This document shows, one piece after another, positions 23,221 to 34,807 of a DNA stretch of 64,000 nt (positions are counted from its first letter, which is position 1; every line of letters starts with the position of its first letter). The notes under the pieces were generated by a model, which did no database searches, was not told the origin of the DNA, and saw only the letters and a program-made list of their open reading frames with translations. Location: contig OY804579.1 in the NCBI GenBank assembly GCA_963680875.1, forward strand, positions 52,652,036 to 52,716,035. The letters are read 5' to 3'. Source of the stretch: Bathymodiolus brooksi. Taxonomy: Eukaryota; Mollusca; Bivalvia; Mytilida; Modiolidae. Made by a program: the position numbers and the translations under genes.

Positions 23221-23534
23221 TAACTCAGAATTTTTTTTTGAAATAAATGAATCGTCTTACCATTCCAATAAAGACTCCAAAGAAGAACATAATTATTCCC
23301 CTTTGCAAGTACCATATGCATGCTAGTCTGGTACTCGTGACCCCAGACTATGTGCATGCAATCCATGCATACATATAGATATGTCTCCAATCATTCAATC
23401 ATTGTATTAAATTGTTTGACCCTTGTGGGCCTTTAATTGGCAATAAAAAAAAATCTTATTCTTATTCTTAAATTCTTATTCTTATAGACACTATTATTCT
23501 ATCACAACGTAAATGATTACTAATTTAGTATTTT

Positions 23535-23690
23535 GAGTGTTTTAGGCCACTTTCAACAATATATCCGTCGAAACATGGTGGTCAGTTTTATTGTTGGAGA
23601 AAATTGAAGTACTCGTGGGAAAAACAACCGATCTGTCAGGTAAGACTGAATAGCATACACTTCACCACAACCAGCATTCAACCCCGATCA
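23535..23690 (-). mobile_element. SINE-A copy, diverged and truncated
   Basis: The plus strand reads gccactttcaacaatat, tggtggtcagttttattg and gatctgtcagg in the order expected for minus-strand SINE-A. Confidence 0.6.
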
Positions 23691-23984
23691 ATTCGATAAA
23701 GTTCCATACACTATTTGTAGGGTTATGTATACTCGAACTGTGTTTTTACTCTATGCTTGATGACCCTCGTGTGTTGTCATCAGATACTCCCGCTTTGTCT
23801 TCACTAAGCATAAGCGCTACGATATAGCTACAGTATGGCTAAATGTGGCAACAAAACGGAGCCTCAGGTTTTTGTCTATTTTACATGATTTGTGTGATGC
23901 GGATTGGCGCTGTGTTTTGTAAAATAATTTCAGATTTTTATTTTCAGATTTTACAGTCGATGACATTAATCTTCATTTGTTAGC

Positions 23985-26063
23985 ATGACGATATCATTAT
24001 GGATGACCGTTGTTCTTTTGACGATTTCTCTTTGCAGCGGTAAAGATGACGTGGTTTTACCGCGTGTGAAAATTACTTCTATGCACGTTGAGAGCAAAAT
24101 TGTTGCTAGACTAGCACGTGTTCTGGTGACAACATGCGTACGAAATGATGAAGACAAAAGTCATGAAACGCAATTCACATTTCAGTTGCCAGATACCGCA
24201 TTCATTTCAAATTTTACCATGACAGTCGGTAACAAAATTATTCCAGGTATTGTGAAAGAAAAGGGTTATGCAAGCAAAATTTACGAGGATTCGAAAAAAC
24301 AAGGAGTATCTGCTGCTATAATCGATTTTACAACTCAAAACCCTAACCGTGAAATGAAAATATTTACTGTTTCGGTAAATAACGCCGCTAAATCTAAAGC
24401 AGTCTTCAAACTTCAGTATCACGAGTTGCTAACTAGAAAGTTTGGAAAATATAAACAAAGAATTAGTTTTCAGCCAAATCAAATCGTATCTGATCTTGTA
24501 TTCAAGGCAAAAATCTACGAACAGGAAGGCATCAACGCGTTCTGGTATACGTTGCCGAATTCAAATGCCTCAGAATCTAGCTCAACTGATTTGACAGCGG
24601 TTAAAGCTTCGGACCATTCACGCGAGCTGTTATTCAAACCAACAGCACAGTATCAAGCCACAGATGATCCCATAAAAGGTATTTCCGGTGAAGTAATATT
24701 GATGTACGATGTCTTGCATGAAAATTCTGGAGGCGTTATTCTTCAAGAAGATGACTACTTCGTTCATTATTTGGCTCCTTCTGGTTTTTCTGTTTTAGAG
24801 AAAAATATAGTATTTGTTATTGACATAAGTGGTTCTATGTCTGGACTCAAAATGGAACAAACCAGAAATGCTATGTTGACTATTCTTGAGCAATTAAATT
24901 CAGGTGACTATTTCAATATTTTGCTTTTCGATAACAAATTGAAGGAATGGTTTTCTGAGCCTTTGCCAGCAACCAGAATTAATATTAAGAAAGCAAGAAA
25001 GTTTGTTATCGATACTGTCCACGCAAAAGGTGGCACTGGCATCAACAGTGCTTTACTAAAATCAATAGATTTATTAACTATGACACAAAACCTGGGAGGA
25101 ACTCGTGGTAATATTATAGTATTTCTTACAGATGGCCGCCCAACTTCTGGAATAACAAATACGAAAACCATTCGACGTGGTGTTACTAATAGAAATAATC
25201 ACAGATTCTCTATTTTTTCGTTAGGTTTCGGTTTTGATGTAGATATGCCGTTCTTAAAAGCACTTTCATGGGAAAATGGAGGATTTGCCAGGCGTATATA
25301 TGAAGAAGGTGACGCATCTAAACAGTTGGAAAGTTTTTATTATGAACTGCAGGACCCTACTCTCATTGATGTCGATATTGAATACCAGACAAACGCAGTG
25401 GAATTTACGTCGCTAACGCGGACAAGTTTCCCACAGTATTTTCAGGGTTCAGAAATAATAATAGCAGGAAAATTAAATGAGCATGCACCGCTACAATGGA
25501 CTGCCAAAGTAAAAGGGAGAGGCTCTAAAAACAGTTTAGATACTGAAACAAGCCCTACGCCATTTCAAGTTGGAGCAGATTCAGACACCACTATTATGGA
25601 AAAGGTTTGGGCTTACATGAAAATAAACGATCTTTTGAAAAACACGGCCATTACAGATGATGTAGAAACGAAAGCAATATTAAAGAAGCGAACGCTAGCG
25701 TTGTCACTAAAATATAACTTTGTTACACCACTGACATCAATGGTAGTTAGTGAAAGTTTACAAACGCCAAGGTTCTTAGTCGTTGACAAACGAGTAAAGA
25801 GTAGTGGAGGAAGAGGTCACACACAACTAAATAGCTTTACTAGTGGAGGAAGAGGTCACAAACATCTAACTAGCTTTACTAGTGGAAATATGCAACTTCA
25901 GATGCAACCCGCGTACAAAAATGTAAACGTACAACCGAGGCACGACCATTCGCTTATCAACAGCAAAGGTACAGCGCAGAATTCCAATACTTCGAATATA
26001 AACAGAATAGAATTAATGACAACCTTCATGTGGATAGCTTTTACAATAATGATAATAATATAA
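23985..26063 (+). CDS. VIT and VWA domain protein, inter-alpha-trypsin inhibitor heavy chain-like, single exon
   Basis: 692 codons without interruption. Residues 1-19 are a signal peptide (hydrophobic WMTVVLLTISLCSG), so the product is secreted. Residues about 24-155 fit a VIT domain. Residues about 273-440 fit a VWA domain whose metal-ion site starts DISGSMSG at 280, so divalent-metal ligand binding is likely. Heavy chains of this family are around 900 residues and carry a C-terminal domain that is cleaved and linked to hyaluronan; that domain is absent. Instead the tail has a 13-residue tandem duplication (SGGRGH..) and ends in a hydrophobic run (TFMWIAFTIMIII), which suggests a GPI signal or membrane anchor. 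An in-frame TAA at 23967 supports this ATG. A possible acceptor (ttttattttcag, ending 23947) could indicate a 5' UTR intron. Exact function unknown. Confidence 0.92.
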   Translation: MTISLWMTVVLLTISLCSGKDDVVLPRVKITSMHVESKIVARLARVLVTTCVRNDEDKSHETQFTFQLPDTAFISNFTMTVGNKIIPGIVKEKGYASKIYEDSKKQGVSAAIIDFTTQNPNREMKIFTVSVNNAAKSKAVFKLQYHELLTRKFGKYKQRISFQPNQIVSDLVFKAKIYEQEGINAFWYTLPNSNASESSSTDLTAVKASDHSRELLFKPTAQYQATDDPIKGISGEVILMYDVLHENSGGVILQEDDYFVHYLAPSGFSVLEKNIVFVIDISGSMSGLKMEQTRNAMLTILEQLNSGDYFNILLFDNKLKEWFSEPLPATRINIKKARKFVIDTVHAKGGTGINSALLKSIDLLTMTQNLGGTRGNIIVFLTDGRPTSGITNTKTIRRGVTNRNNHRFSIFSLGFGFDVDMPFLKALSWENGGFARRIYEEGDASKQLESFYYELQDPTLIDVDIEYQTNAVEFTSLTRTSFPQYFQGSEIIIAGKLNEHAPLQWTAKVKGRGSKNSLDTETSPTPFQVGADSDTTIMEKVWAYMKINDLLKNTAITDDVETKAILKKRTLALSLKYNFVTPLTSMVVSESLQTPRFLVVDKRVKSSGGRGHTQLNSFTSGGRGHKHLTSFTSGNMQLQMQPAYKNVNVQPRHDHSLINSKGTAQNSNTSNINRIELMTTFMWIAFTIMIII
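25803..25880 (+). repeat. 39-bp tandem duplication within the VIT/VWA gene
   Basis: Two 39-bp units beginning agtggaggaagaggtcac lie head to tail, with the first bases of a third. They encode two 13-residue repeats rich in Ser, Gly, Arg and His after the VWA-containing part. Being in frame, they lengthen the tail without breaking the gene. Confidence 0.9.
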
Positions 26064-26640
26064 TAATATTTTATTGTCATTTAAGCATATTTTACAGCTT
26101 GTGGCAAATATTAATGCTTTTATAATGATTAACTCATAGAAATTTCCTAATTTTATATTTTTTTATTTTATTTGTTTATTTTTGTATTCTGTATGTAAGG
26201 ATGGTTATTGTGTTATAAACGACCGGTGACGTCACATTTCAAGACAATCGTATTAAGATGGAACTGTTATTCATGATTTGTATATTTAGGATGTAATCCA
26301 TTTCGTTTAGTCAGTGAAAGTTTTTCATGCTATTTTTTTATATTTCGTGTTTATTACCTTTGGAAATCCAGATAAACGAAGGAGGGACTGTAAAGCATGG
26401 CATAAAAGCAGCTTTTATATATATGGTTATTTAGAATAACTACCCCTTTACATTTGGGGCACATACAGGCATACCTGAAGTGCGTCTAAAATATATAATG
26501 TACATATTACAATATAAAATAAAAATAGATAATTGTTCAGGTAATACATTAAAAATATATTTCAATCAATATTTAAAACACATGATCGGAGAACATACAT
26601 CCTTTTTAGCATAGTTTTACCTATCCGATCGAAGAAATCA
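26064..26640. other. 3' flank of the VIT/VWA gene
   Basis: AT-rich. AATAAA occurs near 26517 in aatataaaataaaaatag and could serve as the polyadenylation signal, about 450 bp after the stop. Nothing else is recognised. Confidence 0.4.
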
Positions 26641-26684
26641 CCACACTCTTAAGTCTTGGTTAAAATAATAGCAGGTGTCCCCAA

Positions 26685-26936
26685 TTAGTTTTTGTAAGGG
26701 CGACAACTCTGTGAAATCCAGACAGGGCACCAATACATATGATCAACAATTTCTTGAAAACGTTGATCTCTTATATTTTTGTATGCCGGACATTCAAGAA
26801 TGAAGTGTTGATGAGATTCGGTGGCATTATAAGGACATGCTTCGCATACCGAGCTGTCGCGTAACTTCATTCTATTAAGTGTAGTGTTCAGAGCAAGAGT
26901 ATTAGTTCTTGCTAGTAATTTTAACCTTGACGACAA
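26685..26936 (-). pseudogene. Fragment of a non-LTR retrotransposon (LINE) polyprotein C-terminus
   Basis: An 83-codon open stretch reads ARTNTLALNTTLNRMKLRD, then CEACPYNATESHQHFILECP. The C-x2-C..H-x4-C pattern with 'SHQHFILECP' is characteristic of the zinc-knuckle tail after the reverse transcriptase of LINE-type elements. Upstream reverse transcriptase sequence is not seen, so this is a truncated remnant. It could instead be part of an exonised domain, but no splice context supports that. Confidence 0.65.
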
Positions 26937-26944
26937 GGTTTTCT

Positions 26945-27590
26945 TTTAAAATTTTCTTATAAAAGCAGCTTAACTAACTGAATAAGTGTGTGGTCCATTC
27001 AAAAGTTCTCCCATAATTGTTGTATTGGGGGAAATTGTTAGGATTTATTTTCTAGTTATATCAAATGGCCACATCCCATCTCATCTGTGGAGATCAGTTG
27101 CCGACAGATGCATGATTTTTTTTTCATTTTTAATCTGCCTCTGAACATAATATACGCCCATGTAAATGAACCACACTTTGAGATTACCTTTGATATTACC
27201 AGATTCATACTTGTATTTATAAGCGAAAGTAATCCACCATGTGGAATTGCCAGTGTGTGGCCTAAAAGAGGGACATTTAAAACCAAAAGTCCATTTCCAT
27301 TTGTCTTGAAACGCCAATGTGATATATAGATTCAGCTTTGCTGACACCAATGTCATGGGATCTACACAGTCCGACCTCTGGGTGCCCAAGGTTATAACAT
27401 TAAGATTCCCCTAACAACAGCCATGCATCAATGTGATATGAACTTTTTTTTTTACAAATTTATGCCTTAATTCCCTTAGATCTATGGGGTCCAATCTCTA
27501 GCAGTTCAAAGTAAACTATGGGCTCTAATATTAGGGAAAAAAACGTTTTTTTTTATGCAAGATGAGTGTGAAGGTTATTGTCAACAGTTG
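26945..27590. other. Gene-free stretch with an unplaced minus-strand ORF
   Basis: The minus strand holds overlapping ORFs between 27389 and 27056. The longest (102 codons) has a Trp- and Lys-rich composition, WKWTFGFKCPSFRPHTG. I do not recognise a family. It could be a repeat-borne relic or chance. Confidence 0.25.
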
Positions 27591-27591
27591 T

Positions 27592-27840
27592 GGTCGTAAT
27601 CGTATGGTAGTTGGATTCACAACTACCTGTGCAATCAGTGCCAATGACCGCTAAAGTTGTGAGTTCGAATCCCGTTCATGGCGAGGTGTACTCGATACAA
27701 CATTATGTGATAAAGTTTGTCAGTTACGTGTGACATGTCAGTGGTATTCTCCGGGTACTCCGGTTTCCTCCATCAATAAACCTGACCATCACGATATAAC
27801 TGAAAGATTGTTGAAAAGTGGTGGTAAGCACCATAAGCCA
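27592..27840 (+). mobile_element. SINE-A copy
   Basis: Full family order: gatcgt-type head with tggtagttggattcac, B-box gagttcgaatcccg, ggtgtactcgatacaacatt, tctccgggtactccggtttc and cacgatataactgaaag. Confidence 0.88.
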
Positions 27841-28804
27841 ACCAAACTTTTTTATGCAAGAACTGGCAGTAAAAATACAAATGTATTGCACTTAACACAT
27901 CATTGGTGTTATAAAAATCTAGTTTGTAGAAATACCAGCCCCAATGTTCATGTGGTGCGCATGAGCCCTGAGATCAAAAACACCTTTTGAAGAACCACAG
28001 GAAATGGGTATTCAAAATATTATAGCGTTGACCGTATATTTTATATGAAGCTCGGGAGCGCTTAATGAAAGAAACGCTTTTACAACACTAGAGCTGTAAA
28101 GATTTTATTCAATACTTATAATTACATTTTCACATTATCGAATAGAATTGTAATATTCCACATTTTCAGCTGTTCTTAAATGTTTTGTAGTTATTAGTTT
28201 CATGATGTTCGAAAATAGTTCCCGGAAGTGACATGGTTGAATGGTTGTGCGCTTCGTTAAACGTTCTTATTATAAACGACCATCTTCTTTTAAACTTGTG
28301 CAACTTTTTAGCGCTGAAAATGTGAAAGATATATGTAATCTTTGCAAATATTTATATCATGCTTCACAAATTATGTAAATTTATTTCCATGCTTCTCATA
28401 TTATTGTGTATATTGCTTCAACCGGTCATTTTTAATAGTTCTCTCATTTGCACTTACTCGTTGCAATAATTCAATGGTCTGTTTAAGATTTTTATAATGA
28501 TTTATATATATGAATGTAATTGTATTGGACATGCTTTATTAAATGTATATTTTGCATATGTTAACAACACAAATCAATTTTTGTGTTGAGAGAGTTATCT
28601 ATCTTTGAACATTAATTTAGTCAACAAATGAATAACAAACCTCTTTTTTATTTATTTATTATTATATCTATATTACACCTGTGAACAATTTACCTCTAGG
28701 TGCCAGGAAACCTCAATGGTTTACAAACCTCTTAAGTAGGCAGACAGTCATCTAAATGGGTATTGGACATGATCTGTAATTAATACAACATGTCAGTCAT
28801 AGGT
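27841..28804. other. Gene-free AT-rich stretch
   Basis: No ORF of note, no clear repeat match to other parts of the window and no RNA gene recognised. Confidence 0.4.
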
Positions 28805-28809
28805 AGGTA

Positions 28810-30060
28810 GCCTTAGCCTATTTTTGACTATCTTGTTTAGACCCTTTTATTTTCATGCTTACAAAGATTTTAAAATAAGTTGATTTTCCACTCATACTGG
28901 ATGAAGGTTGTTCCAGATACGTCTTTCCTAAAACATTAGATATCTGTGTTTTTATTACTATTAACTAAATTAATGTCTCTGCTGGTAGCTATTGTTTCCC
29001 CTGAGGATATCATCCGATCAGTTATCAGTGTTTCGGCATTAGATATATTTATATTTGAAATTTACAGTTCCTAAATAATGTTAATTATTATTCAAACTAA
29101 GGTCAATCTCCCTCGGGCATAGATAACCTCAGCCCTCGGGCATAGATAACCTCATCCCTCGGGCATAGATAACCTCATCCCTCGGGCATAGATAACCTCA
29201 TCCCTCGGGCATAGATAACCTCAGCCTTCGGGCATAGATAACCTCAGCCCTCGGGCATAGATAACCTCATCCCTCGGGCATAGATAACCTCAGCCCTCGG
29301 GCATAGATAACCTCATCCCTCGGGCATAGATAACCTCATTCCTCGGGCATTGATAACCTCAACCCTCGGGCATAGATAACCTCATCCCTCGGGCATAGAT
29401 AACCTCAGCCCTCGGGCATAGATAACCTCATCCCTCGGGCATAGATAACCTCAGCCCTCGGGCATAGATAACCTCAGCCCTCGGGCATAGATAACCTCAT
29501 CCCTCGGGCATAGATAACCTCATCCCTCGGGCATAGATAACCTCATTCCTCCGGCATAGATAACCTCAGCCCTCGGGCATAGATAACCTCGGGCATAGAT
29601 AACCTCATCCCTCGGGCATAGATAACCTCGGGCATAGATAACCTCATCCCTCGGGCATAGATAACCTCATTCCTCGGGCATAGATAACCTCAGCCCTCGG
29701 GCATAGATAACCTCATCCCTCGGGCATAGATAACCTCATCCCTCGGGCATAGATAACCTCATTCCTCGGGCATAGATAACCTCATTCCTCGGGCATAGAT
29801 AACCTCAGCCCTCGGGCATAGATAACCTCATCCCTCGGGCATAGATAACCTCATTCCTCGGGCATAGATAACCTCATTCCTCGGGCATAGATAACCTCAG
29901 CCGAGTTTTTGGCTATTCTAATTAGGCCCTTTGTTTTTTATGCATCCAAAGACATTAAAATTATTTGGCTTTCCAATTTTTTAACTATGAGTGTACCTGA
30001 TGAAGGTTATTCCAGAAACGTGTCATGTACACTAAAACCAGAAGGTTACGTTTTATTACT
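28810..30060 (+). repeat. Repeat D locus split by a 23-bp minisatellite
   Basis: The left part (28810-29102) carries ttgactatcttgtttagacc, gatgaaggttgttccag, atcagttatcagtgtttcgg and cagttcctaaataatg. The right part (29905-30060) restarts with gtttttggctattc, atttggctttcc and gatgaaggttattccag. The same two parts lie side by side at 13850-14345, so the array was inserted or grown exactly at their junction. Confidence 0.8.
29103..29904. repeat. 23-bp minisatellite, about 35 copies, inside repeat D
   Basis: The unit is ccctcgggcatagataacct plus cat, with gcc/tcc/ttc and shortened variants (two 16-bp units near 29585 and 29625). In the unexpanded dimer at 14160-14195 the same place reads cctacctgaggcattaggtg then accataactgag, a plausible single-copy ancestor. 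Confidence 0.95.
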
Positions 30061-30189
30061 TCTATTTCTATCTGAACTTCCTGTATCTCCTTTACATTCT
30101 TCTTTTTTTGTTTGTCTTATTTTCCATTCCAGTTATTTTTTGTTGGGATTTGACTTTATATATTATAGGTCTTACTATTTAGGAGATAA

Positions 30190-30660
30190 CTGTATTGTAT
30201 TTGAAAATTTCACAGTATCAATTAGAGATTTGATGGTCGCAAATTGAGTTTACTGGCGACGCGAAAGCGGACCAGTAAACGGATATTTGCGACCATTAAA
30301 TCTCCAATTGATGCCGTGAAATTTTCTCTTTTCTAATGTAATCATGTATATAGATGTGTATTGCCACATTATTGACAAGATGACGTAAGCGGTAATCAAC
30401 TAAAATTCTAAAAATATATCATGCTATTTCAACCGTGGCATTGATACCGTGAAAATTACACCATTAAATCGACAATTAATGCCGTGAAATTTTCAAATAC
30501 AATACAGTTACATTTGTATCTCCATTCTAATGTGATCCTGTGCATTGCCACAATAAATACAAGATGACGTAAGCGGTAATCGGCTAAAATTCTAAAATAT
30601 CTCATGATATTTCAACCGTGGAATTGATACCTTGAAAATTACAACATTGTCCAATCACAA
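30190..30660. repeat. Foldback hairpin followed by a diverged direct duplication
   Basis: About 30200-30240 (gaaaatttcac, tcaattagagatttgatggt, cgcaaat) is the inverted complement of about 30283-30327 (atttgcgaccattaaatctc, ccgtgaaattttc). The loop, with gtttactggcgacgcg and accagtaaac, is itself palindromic. A unit of roughly 200 bp containing aagatgacgtaagcggtaat and atttcaaccgtgg then occurs twice (about 30335-30470 and 30530-30655). It is a non-coding element of foldback type. Confidence 0.7.
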
Positions 30661-30824
30661 ACCAGGAATATTAAACAACTACATTAGAATGGGACTTAGC
30701 TTCTGTGTCAGCATTATAGCTTTTTCAAAAGGAATTCTTTTCACTTAAGTTTCTTGTTTCCCTGTATTTATCTATGGTTGCATAAATAAACATTAGAAAA
30801 AAACGAAGGGGCAATCAAGAATGA

Positions 30825-30985
30825 ACAATCCAGAGATATTAGCAACATTGGCCACACAAGACGCAGAACGAAGACAAATAAAACACAAAACACAGAAAAC
30901 TAAAAAGATTAGCAATGCGGATCTCACCAAAAACCGGGGATTAACTCGGGTACTCGCGAAGGGTAAGCAGTTCCGGCCTCTTATA
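30825..30985 (-). repeat. Repeat C copy (minus)
   Basis: The plus strand reads cgaagacaaataaaacac, cacagaaaactaaa and gggtactcgcgaagggtaag, the reverse order of repeat C blocks. Confidence 0.55.
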
Positions 30986-31397
30986 ATTCAACATTTTACA
31001 TATTTGGTAACTCCATCTGGAGATACTATATTATCACTCATAGCTACTATTCTGGCTTTCTGAATATACTTTCCACAAGTATCATGGCCACCAATCAGAA
31101 TAAAGAAATCTGGTAATTCTGTAAATCATCAATCTGTAACCAGATATTGTATACGATCCATTTATATTTCTAGTGGTTCATAATCATGTGTTTCTTGTAA
31201 CTGCTTTCTATTGTAGAGAGGTAGATGCCATCTTCTGAACCTGTCTTATTTCCTGTAAGTTGTCTATCATCTATCAATCTGTCCACTTGCAAGGCTCAAA
31301 GCGTGCATAATATAGTCGACAGTCATTATTCTCAAATTGCAAGGCAACATAATCAGACTATATCTAAGATATATCGTTCTCTTCCTTCTGGGATAAT
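30986..31397. other. Gene-free stretch
   Basis: Short ORFs only; nothing recognised. Confidence 0.4.
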
Positions 31398-31458
31398 ATA
31401 TATATATATATAATATATACATATAAATATATGCTTTACATATATATATATATATATA
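31398..31458. repeat. (TA)n-rich microsatellite
   Basis: Interrupted runs of TA dinucleotides lie at the 3' side of the SINE-C copy, where a simple tail is expected. Confidence 0.8.
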
Positions 31459-31620
31459 CGTCTGAAAATTAAACCAAACAGTGTTAGAATTAGATTTTAG
31501 AGCTGTCAAATTTTTGTTCTTCCCTCGACGGGATTTGAACCCACACCATTGATACATTGCAGCACCATTCGCTTAGCCTTACGTCCAGCGCCCTAGACCA
31601 CTCGACCACATCCACTCCCT
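31459..31620 (-). mobile_element. SINE-C copy with a tRNA-like head
   Basis: The minus strand starts near 31617 with ggatgtggtcgagtggtcta (A-box region) and has gtgggttcaaatcccgtcga (B-box) near 31530. About 65 bp between the boxes leaves room for a long variable arm, as in Leu/Ser tRNAs. It continues into a non-tRNA body, so it is a tRNA-derived SINE rather than a functional tRNA gene. The acceptor ends (ggatgtgg and ccgtcgaggg) do not pair properly. Confidence 0.65.
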
Positions 31621-33527
31621 AAAAAAGGAGCTTCAATAATCGTAAATTATCCCAGAATGTTAATCTAAATGTACGCTCAACAGGACCATTTTGTTTCCGT
31701 CATTTTACATACATCGTCGTCTTTTGTTTGTAAAATTGGTCAGGTCGTGGATATAGTTGTATTATTACAAGTTGGTTCAAATGACATGTTCATTATAATA
31801 TCCCACGAATATAATAATATTTTCCAAAGTCGGTTGATATCTGGACGGGTCAAAGAATTTTGTTCTCATGTTATCTCCAGTTATTGATATGTAGAAAAGA
31901 CGTGTTCGTGTATTGAATAAGGGAAATAACTCTTCTATTCTTATATTACAAAGAATGGCGGCAGTTCTTTCCCCTTTAATATCAAATCGCCATCAAACCT
32001 CCATAACACGAATAAAAAAATCACGCTCTCATGTAACAAAATTACAATATTGTTGTGGAATAATGGAACACTTTAATATTTTCGCTATGATGCAACTTTA
32101 AAATATGCTGACTTGGCATAAAACAACAACCGTCATTTAACCATCAGAACAGATTTTTCTCCATCAACTAACCTTGATATTTACACATTTCATTGCCATA
32201 CTTAAATAAAACTTATGTTTTACTTGACTCCGATTATACAATCATGATTTGAAGTTTACACTTTTTTACATATGTTTAAAAATAAAGATGTTATTAATTA
32301 GTACATGTATCTAAAATCAATCCTGCAGAAAGCAATATTATTCAACACAGGCGTTTAGGGTACTAAGTATGACATCTTTAAAACCTAATTTGCGCTTTCA
32401 CGGCAAATTGCATCTGTCGTAAAAAGAAATGGGGAACAGCAAGTGACTCTTTTTTTTTTTTTTATAAGAATGTACGAAATCAAATGATAATATTTTGAGT
32501 TGTATATCTAGACTAATATGTACTATTTAAGTAAAATGTCCTCGTGTCTCTTATTATCGATTATCACCATGCTTTGGGGAATATTATTAACAAAATAATT
32601 GAACTTTTTTTTACCGTAATGTACCTTCGCGTTGTAGTATTATACATATGTTTGCAAGGAAGGGTTATATTACCATGTTGATGCAATTTTGCTTATGAAA
32701 TGGCTCCGGATATATTATTAGGTAATCAGAACTTCCCATCTTTTAGAGATTGTGGTCCCGTATTTCTATGGAAATTGTCCAGTTACGTACCCCCCCCCCC
32801 CCTTTTTTTTCTCGACTTATGTACGTTGCACCTCCCTGAAAAAACCTCTTTCGTCATAAATGTATATAACCTCACATAGAAATTAACTCAACTATCACGG
32901 CTGTGTGGACTTAGCCAGCTGTTTTAATTTTTTATCATGGGAAATCGATTCGCCATGAAGATTTCCACTCGAAGCAGTAATGTATTTTGGAACGTTAATG
33001 CATTTATTTGCTCATGATAAATAAACAAGACAGGACTTATCATGGTAACAGGTGTTATAGAAAACCAATTGCTTTGTGACGGTATAGATCAACAGTCTTC
33101 ATTTCGATGGCAGCCAAGTAATTTTTCACCAGTAACTGACTAAAATTTCCTAATCAATTCATTACAAATTTGCAACGTAATACATACAATATCGATGGGT
33201 TTTTATATATTAGACTACATCATGTCAAAAACTGAGATTGTACAAAAAAAACACAATTTTAGTGTGTTGGCGTGATTTACTGTCAATTTGCGTAAACAAG
33301 TATTTGCTTTATGTTCTCTGAGGGAAAACATTTGTTTTTTATGTGTGTGGCTCTCTATACAGACTACATTTTTGCGATAACATACGAGTATATTTCTTTT
33401 GCTTGATTGGTAATTTACGTCAGTTATCGCGTATTACGTCTTCACTGCTATCTCGAATCCGACAGACCCTTGTTTTCTGTTCATGCGATAATTTCTCTAT
33501 GCACATCATAAATAAGGGACGTTGTAG
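31621..33527. other. Gene-free stretch
   Basis: AT-rich with scattered short ORFs that have no recognisable domain. A homopolymer junction (C13 then T8) lies at about 32790-32810. Confidence 0.4.
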
Positions 33528-33750
33528 CCATATTCGTATGGTAGTCGGATTTACATCTACCTATGTAATCAATGGACAGCACCGGTCATGGCGAGGTGTA
33601 CTCGATTTATCATTATGTGATAAAGTTTGTCAGTTACTTACGGCAGATCAGTAGGTTTCTATGGGTACTCCGGATTCATCCGCTAATAAATCTGACCGCC
33701 ACGATATAACTGAAATATGGTTGAAAGTCGTGTTAAGCAGCCATAGCCAA
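33528..33750 (+). mobile_element. SINE-A copy, partly deleted head
   Basis: It carries tggtagtcggatttac, then ggcgaggtgtactcgat, gggtactccggattcatccg and ccgccacgatataactgaaa. The B-box region (gttcga) is lost by a short deletion. Confidence 0.8.
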
Positions 33751-34585
33751 AACCCACATCATAAATAAATAAGATTCGACCTATTTGCGGTGCCTGAGTT
33801 TTTAATTACAACACGGAAAATAAGTCTGGATGGCAAAACACAAAGGTCCATCTGTTTTCTAGCTTATACATCTCTGCCATGAAAACGAGTCAAATGAAGA
33901 CTTCGGCTTGTCACGTGTTTCATTAACCTCAGCACACAGATGTAGAATATCATAGTCATATATTCCTGCGTTTTTTTACATATATATAATTATTAGCAGA
34001 TGTTTATCAGAAAAAAAAGTATATATCAACTGTTAAAACATTAACCACTAGACCATCCAATATGGATATTTGTAGAAATCGTTTAAGAATTTCAATTAAT
34101 CTATATATTCAATTCTGCGATGGCATAATAGAAATTGTTCGGTTGCAAGACTAATAAGACGATGTCATTATGACACAGTTCTCTCTCTATAAATTTTTTC
34201 ACATTGTTTTACTCTTAAAGAGCGCCTTTTCATATTACTACTCATTCGTAAATTTTATATGAAGTCTATCCTAAATATCTACCCACTGTGTGAACTGTCA
34301 AAATAGTCCTACAAATTATCTGATCAAGACCCATCGGCTATTTTGGTGTATATTGCTTTCTAAATTATGGCAAACCTTAGTTTATTAATATTGATGAGTC
34401 ATCTAAACAGAAAGTTGTCTGTGTGTACGAGAGGGTACATCGGAACTATTTTCCGTTGCCATTGCATTACATATAAGCCTATCAGAGATGAGAGATGGTT
34501 GTTCGTTTGGTTTATATTGGTGATATTGTTTATCGTCACTTTTAAACTTTCTTTTCATTAACAAATAAAATCTTTGTACAAACGT
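33751..34585. other. Gene-free stretch
   Basis: AT-rich; no supported gene or repeat family seen. Confidence 0.4.
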
Positions 34586-34596
34586 AACGATTTTTG

Positions 34597-34757
34597 GCTA
34601 TCCTATTTCGACCCTTTGGTTATCCTATTTCGACCCTTTGGTTATCCTATTTCGACCCTTTGGTTATCCTATTTCGACCCCTTTGGTTATCCTATTTCGA
34701 CCCTTTGGTTATCCTATTTCGACCCTTTGGTTATCCTATTTCGACCCTTTGGTTACT
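34597..34757. repeat. 22-bp minisatellite, about 7 copies, inside repeat D
   Basis: The unit is ggttatcctatttcgaccct plus tt, nearly perfect, with one unit a base longer. It corresponds to the single-copy repeat D segment ggctatcctgtttagaccct near 14200. Confidence 0.92.
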
Positions 34758-34807
34758 TGCTCCCAAAGACTTTATTATGCAAATTATTTGGCTTTCTAAT
34801 ATTTCTT

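Noticed and set aside
27056..27389. Minus-strand ORFs of 76 and 102 codons
   Set aside because: Two frames overlap, no family is recognised, and a plus-strand ORF covers the same bases. Kept only as an unplaced note.
31523..31620. Functional Leu/Ser-type tRNA gene on the minus strand
   Set aside because: Box-like segments are present but the acceptor stem does not pair and the sequence continues into a SINE body.
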